A stretch of 9,256 bases of DNA from DASPWV01 sp046727855 (GTDB lineage: Bacteria > Acidobacteriota > Vicinamibacteria > Vicinamibacterales > UBA2999): NCBI GenBank assembly GCA_046727855.1, contig JBKPDL010000123.1:1-9256 (forward strand), given 5' to 3'. The notes beneath the pieces were generated by a model that was given only the letters and a program-made list of their open reading frames with translations, did not search any database and was not told the DNA's origin. Position 1 is the stretch's first letter; every line of letters begins with the position of its first letter. Below are positions 1 through 5,180 of the stretch, in pieces. Both the position numbers and the translations under genes were made by a program.

Positions 1-153
1 GTCTCCATCTGCGTTTATCTGCGTCTCCATCTGCGTTTATCTGCGTCTCCATCTGCGTTTATCTGCGGTTCCATCTGCGCCTTATCTGGGTCTCCATCTG
101 TGTTTATCTGCGTTCCGTCTCCGTTTATCTGCGTTTCCCTCTACGTTTCTACC
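1..153. repeat. 22-bp tandem repeat array (about 7 copies)
   Basis: The unit is a 12-mer GTCTCCATCTGC followed by a 10-mer GTTTATCTGC. Three exact copies occupy 1-22, 23-44 and 45-66. Degenerate copies follow at about 67-89 (one extra base), 90-111, 112-132 and 133-153. Each unit is itself two related halves, both ending in ATCTGC, so there is an internal period of 10 to 12. The array begins at or before the window edge and stops 7 nt from the stop codon of the permease gene on the minus strand. Decay increases towards the gene. Copies are contiguous with no spacers, so this is not CRISPR. The unit length is not a multiple of three and no reading frame is maintained, so it is non-coding. Confidence 0.93.
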
Positions 154-160
154 AGCGCGC

Positions 161-2761
161 CTATTCCGCACGCAGAGTGGCAAGGGGCTTGCGCTGCAGC
201 ACCTCCCACGAAGCCATCACGCCGACCGCCGCCACGAGCAACGCGCTCACGGCAATGCCGCTCACGCTCACCAGCGGCAGCGCGCGCCATGGGATATCGA
301 GCGCGAAACGACTGATGCCCCAGGTCAGCGCGATCGCGCCGAGCGATCCAATCGTCCCGGCGAGCGTGCCCAGCACGCCGTATTCGAGCAGCAGCACGCT
401 TGCGATCATGCCGCGCGTGGCGCCAAGGGTCTTGAAGATCGCGGCTTCGTAGATGCGCCGGAACTTGGTCATGGCCACGGCGCCGACGAGGATCAACAGC
501 CCGCTGAACATCACGAGCGTGCCGACCACGGTCACCGCCAGGGTGACGTTGTCAATCACGGTGCGGACGGCGTTGAGCATTTCGCGGCCATCGATGACCG
601 AAACGTTGGGATATTTCGCCACGAGCTCGCCCTGGAGCTGGGCCCGCATCCGCGGCTCATCGGGGCCGCGGAAGAATGAGATGGCGCCGTGCGGCGCGTT
701 CTCGAACAGGCCGGGGCGGAACACGAACATGAACCCGCCGGCGCGGCTGTCGGACCACTCGACATGCCGCACGCTCGTCACCCGCGCGCTGATCGTCCGG
801 CCCATCACATCGAAGCGCATGGTGTCGCCGACGTTGATGCGAAACCGCTCCCGCAGCGACTCCTCGATCGACACTTCGCCGGTGCTGGCGACCTTGCGAC
901 CTCCGTCCCCGCCAGCAACCTCCGTCCCGGCTGGCGGGGACGGAGGTTGCTGGGAGGGACGGAGGTCGCGATCCCAGAACCTGCCGTCGACCACCTTCTC
1001 ATTCCGCTCCAGCGACGCTCGATAGGTAATCGTGTATTCGCGCGCCAGCGACCCGCGGCCCCGCACGTCCTCGTAATTCTCGAGCGCCACTTCCCTGCCT
1101 TCGATCCCCGTGACGCGCGCGCGCAGGACCGGTATCACTCGCACCTCGGTTCCCGGCCGCTTGTAGCGCTCGAGCAGCGACCGTACGCCGGGGGACTGAT
1201 CCTGCTGAATATCGAGCAGGAACATGTCGGGCGACTCAGGAGAGATGTTGACCATGAACTCGCGGATGAGGTTGTCCTGCAGCGAGCGTACGCCCACGAT
1301 AAAAAAGCTGCCAAGGCCGACGGCGAGGAGCACAATGCGCGCCTGGCTGCCAGGGCGACTGAGCTGCAGCACCGCGTGGCGGAGCGCGAACCATCGCGTC
1401 TGTGCAAGCGGCGCGATGGCCTTGATCAGGAGGATGCCTGCGAGGTGAAGAATCGCGGCCGTCGCCGCAAATCCGATCGCGACCACGAGGCCGACGCGGA
1501 GCGATCCCGCCTGCCACACCGTGAGCGCGACCAGACCGACGACCACCACCAGCGTGATGACGATCTGAAGCAGGTCGGGCCGTCGCGACGTGGGTTCCGA
1601 CCGCAACAGCAGCGACGGCTTGACGTGCCGGACGTCCAGTAACGGCACCATCGAGAAGAGAACGGAAACCAGCAGCCCAATCCCAAATCCTTGAACGACC
1701 GCGGGGACAGTCAGACCGTAGTCCACGATGACGCCAGGCGTGGCAGCGGCCGCCAGCGTCGAAGGAATGGCGCGAATCGCCGCGCCGGCGAGCACCACGC
1801 CGAAGGCGCTGCCGGCGAGCCCGAGCGCGATCACTTGCGCCATGTAAATCGCAAGCAGCTGCCACGATCGTCCGCCGACACACTTCAGAATCGCGATGCT
1901 GCGGATTTTCTGCTGCACGAACACCCGCGTCACGCTCGATACGCCAATGCCGCCGAGAATCACGATCACCAGGCCGACGAGGCTCAGATAGTTCTCCGCT
2001 CTCGTGAAGTCTTCGCCGATGTCGTCTTCGGTCGCCTTGTAGGACCTCACACGCGCAAACGAATTGCGGAAATCGTCGCGCAGGCGCTGGACGAGCGCAT
2101 CCAACTGATCATTCGGCACCTTCAACAGGCGCTGATAGTTCGCACGGCTCCCGAAACCAAGCAGCCCGGTCTGGCGAAGATCCGCGAGATCGACAAAAAC
2201 GCGCGGCCCGAAGCTGAACGCGCCCAGCCGCCGGCCAGGCTCCGCTTCGATGACGCCGCGCACCGTGAACTCGTGCTTGCCAATCATCAACCGATCGCCG
2301 ACCGTGATTCCGAGTTGCGCCAGCAATTCGGGACGGACCAGCACGCCGAAGTTGCGGAGCAAGCCGTGGTGAAACGGTTGGCCTTCGAGCTTCAGCGCCC
2401 CGTAGAACGGAAAGCCCTCGTCGACGGCGCGCAACTCCACCATGCGCGCAACTCCGGTCCGGTCCGCCGGCCTCGCCATCGTCCCCACTTCGACAGACGA
2501 AACGCTCGCCGCCCGGGCCACACGCAGGCGTTCGTCGATCGTGCGCGTGAGATCGTCTGGGAAGGGCCGGTTGCTCGAGATGATCGCGTCAGCGCTCAGA
2601 AGCGATCGCGCTTCGCCATCGAACACCGCGCGCACACTCTGAATGACCGATCTGATGGCGACGATCGCGCCGACGCCGATTGAAAGGCACAGGAAGAAAA
2701 ACAGCAGCCGGCGCCACGAGGCGCGCATTTCGCGCAGCGTCATCGCGGCAATAAAGCTCAT
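161..2761 (-). CDS. ybbP: YbbP-type ABC transporter permease (double FtsX domain)
   Basis: This is an 866-residue inner-membrane permease of the FtsX/LolE/MacB superfamily, closest in layout to E. coli YbbP (about 800 residues). Hydrophobic segments are visible at about residues 19-37, 257-277, 302-327, 352-375, 396-415, 423-446, 474-493, 737-762, 785-815 and 830-852. That is ten helices, with two large extracytoplasmic domains at about 40-255 and 495-735, as expected for YbbP-like proteins. Two cytoplasmic coupling stretches typical of FtsX domains are seen (KIRSIAILKCVGG near 285-297 and RRIYEAAIFKTLGATRG near 768-784). It should pair with the ATPase encoded just upstream, whose stop codon overlaps this ATG by 4 bp (ATGA, 2758-2761). 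The transported substrate is unknown; the COG name 'involved in lysophospholipase L1 biosynthesis' reflects its gene neighbourhood. Residues 599-621, rich in Pro and Gly, are encoded by a palindromic repeat and look like an insertion in a loop before the conserved VSIEESLRERF segment. The stop is TAG at 161-163. Confidence 0.92.
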   Translation of the reverse strand: MSFIAAMTLREMRASWRRLLFFFLCLSIGVGAIVAIRSVIQSVRAVFDGEARSLLSADAIISSNRPFPDDLTRTIDERLRVARAASVSSVEVGTMARPADRTGVARMVELRAVDEGFPFYGALKLEGQPFHHGLLRNFGVLVRPELLAQLGITVGDRLMIGKHEFTVRGVIEAEPGRRLGAFSFGPRVFVDLADLRQTGLLGFGSRANYQRLLKVPNDQLDALVQRLRDDFRNSFARVRSYKATEDDIGEDFTRAENYLSLVGLVIVILGGIGVSSVTRVFVQQKIRSIAILKCVGGRSWQLLAIYMAQVIALGLAGSAFGVVLAGAAIRAIPSTLAAAATPGVIVDYGLTVPAVVQGFGIGLLVSVLFSMVPLLDVRHVKPSLLLRSEPTSRRPDLLQIVITLVVVVGLVALTVWQAGSLRVGLVVAIGFAATAAILHLAGILLIKAIAPLAQTRWFALRHAVLQLSRPGSQARIVLLAVGLGSFFIVGVRSLQDNLIREFMVNISPESPDMFLLDIQQDQSPGVRSLLERYKRPGTEVRVIPVLRARVTGIEGREVALENYEDVRGRGSLAREYTITYRASLERNEKVVDGRFWDRDLRPSQQPPSPPAGTEVAGGDGGRKVASTGEVSIEESLRERFRINVGDTMRFDVMGRTISARVTSVRHVEWSDSRAGGFMFVFRPGLFENAPHGAISFFRGPDEPRMRAQLQGELVAKYPNVSVIDGREMLNAVRTVIDNVTLAVTVVGTLVMFSGLLILVGAVAMTKFRRIYEAAIFKTLGATRGMIASVLLLEYGVLGTLAGTIGSLGAIALTWGISRFALDIPWRALPLVSVSGIAVSALLVAAVGVMASWEVLQRKPLATLRAE
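896..969. repeat. Nested palindromic repeat inside the permease gene
   Basis: The 11-mer ACCTCCGTCCC occurs at 899-909 and 918-928, and its exact reverse complement at 937-947 and 956-966. All four copies start exactly 19 bp apart. The inner arms 912-928 and 937-953 form a perfect 17-bp inverted repeat around an 8-nt loop. An alternative fold pairs 896-915 with 931-950 (19 of 20), and 896-909 is the exact reverse complement of 956-969. On the minus strand the block reads through in frame as RPSQQPPSPPAGTEVAGGDG, joining two normal-looking parts of the permease. It resembles a REP/BIME-like intergenic element that has landed in a coding region. Base positions were read directly; the mobile-element interpretation is inference. 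Confidence 0.85.
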
Positions 2762-3453
2762 TTCACCATCCCCATAGCCGCCGCGGTGGTCTCATCGCTG
2801 ACCGTTCGCCCATCGCGCAAGGTGAGCTGCACGTCCGCAACGGCGGCAATCGTTTGATCGTGCGTCACGAGCACGAGCGTGACGCCGCGCGCCCGCCGCA
2901 CCTGCAGCAGCAGATCGAGGATGTGGCGTCCGTTCGTGCTATCGAGATTGCCGGTCGGCTCATCGGCAAGGATGAGCGGCGGGTCGTTCGCGAGCGCACG
3001 CGCAATGGCAATACGCTGCTGTTCTCCCCCGGACAGCTGCGACGGGTAGTGATGTCCGCGATCGCGCAGCCCGACCTCGTCGAGCAAAATGTGCGCCCGG
3101 AAGTGCGCGTCCCTGCGGCCGGCGATCTCCATCGGAATCAGGATGTTCTCGAGCGCGGTGAGCGACGGGACGAGATGAAAAAACTGAAAGACGAACCCGA
3201 TCTTTTCGCCGCGCAGACGCGCAAGCGCATCTTCGTCGAGCATGGTGATGTCCACGCCATCGATCAGGATATGGCCCGAGGACGGCGCATCGAGGCCGGC
3301 GATGAGCCCGAGGAGCGTGGACTTGCCGCTTCCGGACGGTCCAACAATCGCGAGGCATTGCCCGGCAGGGACGGCGAGATCGATCGGATGGAGGATGGTG
3401 AGCGGCCGATCGCCGCTCTGCACGGTCTTGCTGACGCCGCGCAGTTCAATCAT
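2758..3453 (-). CDS. ybbA: YbbA-type ABC transporter ATP-binding protein
   Basis: This is a complete 231-residue ATP-binding subunit of the LolD/MacB/YbbA group that drives FtsX-type permeases. Motifs are in the standard order: Walker A GPSGSGKST at 38-46, Q-loop at Q90 (FVFQFFHLVPSLTALENI), ABC signature LSGGEQQRIAIARAL from 140, Walker B LILADEP at about 160-166 with catalytic E165, and switch histidine H198 (VTHD). The FQFFHLVPSLTALENI stretch is characteristic of the LolD/MacB-like class. All catalytic residues are present, so it should be active. The ATG at 3451-3453 overlaps the esterase stop codon (ATGA), and its own TGA overlaps the permease ATG, so all three are probably translationally coupled. 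It is named ybbA because it sits between a TesA-type esterase and a YbbP-type permease. Confidence 0.95.
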   Translation of the reverse strand: MIELRGVSKTVQSGDRPLTILHPIDLAVPAGQCLAIVGPSGSGKSTLLGLIAGLDAPSSGHILIDGVDITMLDEDALARLRGEKIGFVFQFFHLVPSLTALENILIPMEIAGRRDAHFRAHILLDEVGLRDRGHHYPSQLSGGEQQRIAIARALANDPPLILADEPTGNLDSTNGRHILDLLLQVRRARGVTLVLVTHDQTIAAVADVQLTLRDGRTVSDETTAAAMGMVK

Positions 3454-4166
3454 CTGGCGGCCCGATCCTTCTTCACCACCGGTTCCAGCGTCCGCCAGAC
3501 GAGTTCAGCAACGATACGAGCACCGCGCTCGTTGGGATGAATCCCATCGGCTTGATTGAACGCAGGATCGCCGGCGACGCCTTGCAACAGAAACGGGACC
3601 AGCGGGACGTCGTAGCGTTTGGCGAGATCCGAATACGCTTTTCGAAACGCGGCCGTGTACTCCGGTCCGTAATTTGGCGGCGCTTCCATACCGGCGAGAA
3701 TCACCGCGAGCCCGCGGCGTTGGCCGGCCTCGATGATCGCGGCAAGGTTCTTCTCGAGTTCAGCCGCGGGTAACCCGCGCAGACCGTCGTTACCGCCGAG
3801 CGCCACGACGAGGATGCGCGGATCGCCTTCGCCGAGCGCCCACTCGAGGCGGCGCAATCCGCCCGCGGACGTGTCGCCCGAAACACCGGCATTAACCACT
3901 GAATAGTCGTAACCGGCCGCCTTCAGACGCTGCTCGACCAAAGCGGGGAAACTGTTGTCGAGATCGAGCCCGAGACCCGCGGTGAGGCTATCGCCGAGGA
4001 AAATGATACGCGGCGACTTGTCCACAGGCGGAGGCGGCGTAACCCGATGCGCCGGCACGGCCGCTTCCGCGCGGGTGTTGCTGCGCGGCGGCTCCATCTT
4101 GTCGGACGCACAAGCCGCAGCCCCGATCGCGCACGAGAGCACGAACAAAATCAGGCGCGGGAGCAC
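3450..4166 (-). CDS. tesA: TesA-type GDSL/SGNH esterase, predicted lipoprotein
   Basis: This is an SGNH-fold hydrolase of the TesA family (acyl-CoA thioesterase I / lysophospholipase L1 / arylesterase). Numbered from the GTG at 4164-4166, it has block I GDSL at 58-61 (nucleophile S60), block II NAGVSGD at 92-98, block III GGND at 124-127 (N126) and block V DGIHP with D217 and H220. The full catalytic set is present. The N-terminus (MLPRLILFVLSCAIGAAAC when GTG is read as Met) looks like a lipoprotein signal with acceptor Cys at 19, followed by a Pro-rich linker. E. coli TesA by contrast is a soluble periplasmic protein. The frame stays open upstream to ATG 4283, with another ATG at 4205 preceded by GGTGGG. 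I prefer GTG 4166 because it gives an ordinary-length signal peptide, follows the phosphatase stop by 7 nt and sits 6 nt after a perfect TATAAT. ATG 4205 remains possible. Confidence 0.9.
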   Translation of the reverse strand: MLPRLILFVLSCAIGAAACASDKMEPPRSNTRAEAAVPAHRVTPPPPVDKSPRIIFLGDSLTAGLGLDLDNSFPALVEQRLKAAGYDYSVVNAGVSGDTSAGGLRRLEWALGEGDPRILVVALGGNDGLRGLPAAELEKNLAAIIEAGQRRGLAVILAGMEAPPNYGPEYTAAFRKAYSDLAKRYDVPLVPFLLQGVAGDPAFNQADGIHPNERGARIVAELVWRTLEPVVKKDRAAR

Positions 4167-4172
4167 TCTTTG

Positions 4173-4178
4173 ATTATA
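4173..4178 (-). promoter_or_regulatory. Perfect -10 hexamer before the esterase GTG
   Basis: On the minus strand this reads TATAAT, followed by CAAAGA and then GTG (4166-4164). It spans the TAA stop of the phosphatase gene. Transcription would begin at about 4167-4165, on or next to the GTG, so the message for the esterase-ABC genes could be leaderless. No good -35 is seen about 17 bp upstream. The match may be partly accidental, because it overlaps a stop codon. Confidence 0.4.
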
Positions 4179-4920
4179 CGAACCGCACCACCACCGCAGT
4201 TGCATTGTCAGACCCACCGGCGTCAAGCGCGGCGCGAACGGCGCCATCCGCGGCAGCGTCCGGCGAGGCCAGGGCCAGCGCATCCGTCAACGCATCGTCG
4301 TCGATGTAGCCGTGCACGCCATCCGAGCACAACACCCAGCTGTCGCCCTTCGCGATGTGATGCTCGCTGACGACGGGCGTCACGTCTTCGCGCATCCCGA
4401 TTCCGTTCGTCAACACGTGCCGCATTGGATGATCGTCGGTACGGGCGTTGGGTTCGGCTGCGAGCATGGCGGCGACCCAGGTATGGTCGCGCGTCATCTG
4501 CTCGAGGCGTCCTTCGTGAAAGCGATAGGCACGACTGTCGCCGACATGCGCGATCACCACACGATTGGCATCCACCAGCGCCGCAACCAGCGTGGTGCCC
4601 ATACCGGCCAGCTGCATTTCGGAGCGACCGGCATCGTACACGCGCTGGTTCGCAAGACGCAGCGCCACCGTCAGGCGATTGGCGGCAATCGACAATTTGG
4701 GATTGATCGCAAACGGCCACGTCAGGTCGCGGCTGGTCGCGGTGGCGTTGACGAACTGCACTACGGTTTCGACAGCGAGTCGGGCCGCAACTTCACCGGC
4801 GTTGTGGCCGCCCATGCCGTCGGCGACGACAAACAGCCCGAGCGCTGAGTCGCAGAAGAAAGAATCTTGGTTGAGGAAGCGAGGACCGCGTTCGGAGCGG
4901 CCAGCGAACTGAAGTTGCAA
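4174..4920 (-). CDS. PP2C-family Ser/Thr protein phosphatase
   Basis: This is a 248-residue metal-dependent (PPM/PP2C) protein phosphatase of the bacterial Stp/PrpC size class: a stand-alone catalytic domain with no membrane segment, so cytoplasmic. Visible motifs are RGPRFLNQDSF (N17, D19), VADGMGGHNAGE with metal ligand D34, GMGTT at 106-110, HVGDSRAY at 125-132, LCSDGV with D200, and GSDNAT at 236-241 with D238. These are the expected metal-binding and core motifs. Its job would be to remove phosphate from Ser/Thr kinase substrates; no kinase gene is in this window. The start is TTG at 4918-4920. An in-frame TAG lies seven codons upstream, and the next ATG would delete the essential NQD motif, so TTG is well supported even though no Shine-Dalgarno sequence is seen. 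The esterase gene follows 7 nt after its stop in the same direction; the sigma-54 activator is divergent. Confidence 0.95.
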   Translation of the reverse strand: MQLQFAGRSERGPRFLNQDSFFCDSALGLFVVADGMGGHNAGEVAARLAVETVVQFVNATATSRDLTWPFAINPKLSIAANRLTVALRLANQRVYDAGRSEMQLAGMGTTLVAALVDANRVVIAHVGDSRAYRFHEGRLEQMTRDHTWVAAMLAAEPNARTDDHPMRHVLTNGIGMREDVTPVVSEHHIAKGDSWVLCSDGVHGYIDDDALTDALALASPDAAADGAVRAALDAGGSDNATAVVVRFV

Positions 4921-4941
4921 GCTATAAGCACAATAACACTA

Positions 4942-5147
4942 CACGGTTCCGAGTTCTGTGGTTCCCAGGTGCGGGGTTGCGGGGTACGTGGTTCAGGGTT
5001 CTGAAACCGCGGAACTCCGCACTTTGGAACTTCGACACTTCGGGAACGTTGCAGTCCGGGAAACTCGAATCTAGGAACCTCGCGCCTTTTGGGACCTTGG
5101 AACTTGGGAACCCTCGGGAACCTTTCGGCGTCCCGGAACCTTGAACC
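4942..5147. repeat. Degenerate GGTTC/GGAAC repeat filling the divergent intergenic region
   Basis: GGTTC words begin at 4945, 4960, 4990 and 4997. From position 5011 the complementary-polarity word GGAAC takes over, beginning at 5011, 5026, 5043, 5074, 5099, 5107, 5117 and 5135, with near misses at 5058 and 5091. Spacing is irregular (8 to 31 bp), so this is a degenerate, expanded repeat and not an exact tandem array. Translated frames give low-complexity peptides such as VPKFQGPK and EPRTPQPR, which I take as artefacts. The region separates the divergent phosphatase and regulator genes. Confidence 0.8.
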
Positions 5148-5157
5148 TCTGCCTCTT

Positions 5158-5173
5158 GGATACTTGGTATACT
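5158..5173 (+). promoter_or_regulatory. Extended -10 promoter and inverted-repeat element before the sigma-54 activator
   Basis: TGGTATACT at 5165-5173 is an extended -10 (TG, one base, TATACT, 5 of 6 to TATAAT). Transcription would start near 5179-5181, coinciding with the GTG at 5181. A TTGAAC at 5141-5146 is too far away (21 bp) to be a good -35. The overlapping stretch GGATACTTGGTATAC (5158-5172) is an imperfect inverted repeat, GATAC and GTATA around TTG. It recurs with two mismatches at 8145-8159, so it could also be an operator. Confidence 0.45.
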
Positions 5174-5180
5174 CTCGGCC

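Noticed and set aside
1..153. CRISPR array
   Set aside because: Repeats are contiguous 22-bp units without spacers, and no cas gene is nearby.
689..2683. Long plus-strand open frames opposite the permease gene
   Set aside because: They are antisense shadows created by high GC. The minus-strand frame has coherent transmembrane segments and FtsX features, while these give Arg/His-rich peptides without domains.
4174..4283. Esterase start at ATG 4283, overlapping the phosphatase gene by 110 bp
   Set aside because: It would add 39 residues ahead of a normal lipoprotein signal peptide; nearer starts at 4205 or 4166 fit better.
4966..4982. Possible sigma-54 promoter (GG and GC pair in AGGTGCGGGGTTGC)
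   Set aside because: The GG-to-GC spacing is 9 nt where 10 is required, and the match lies inside the GGTTC repeat region.
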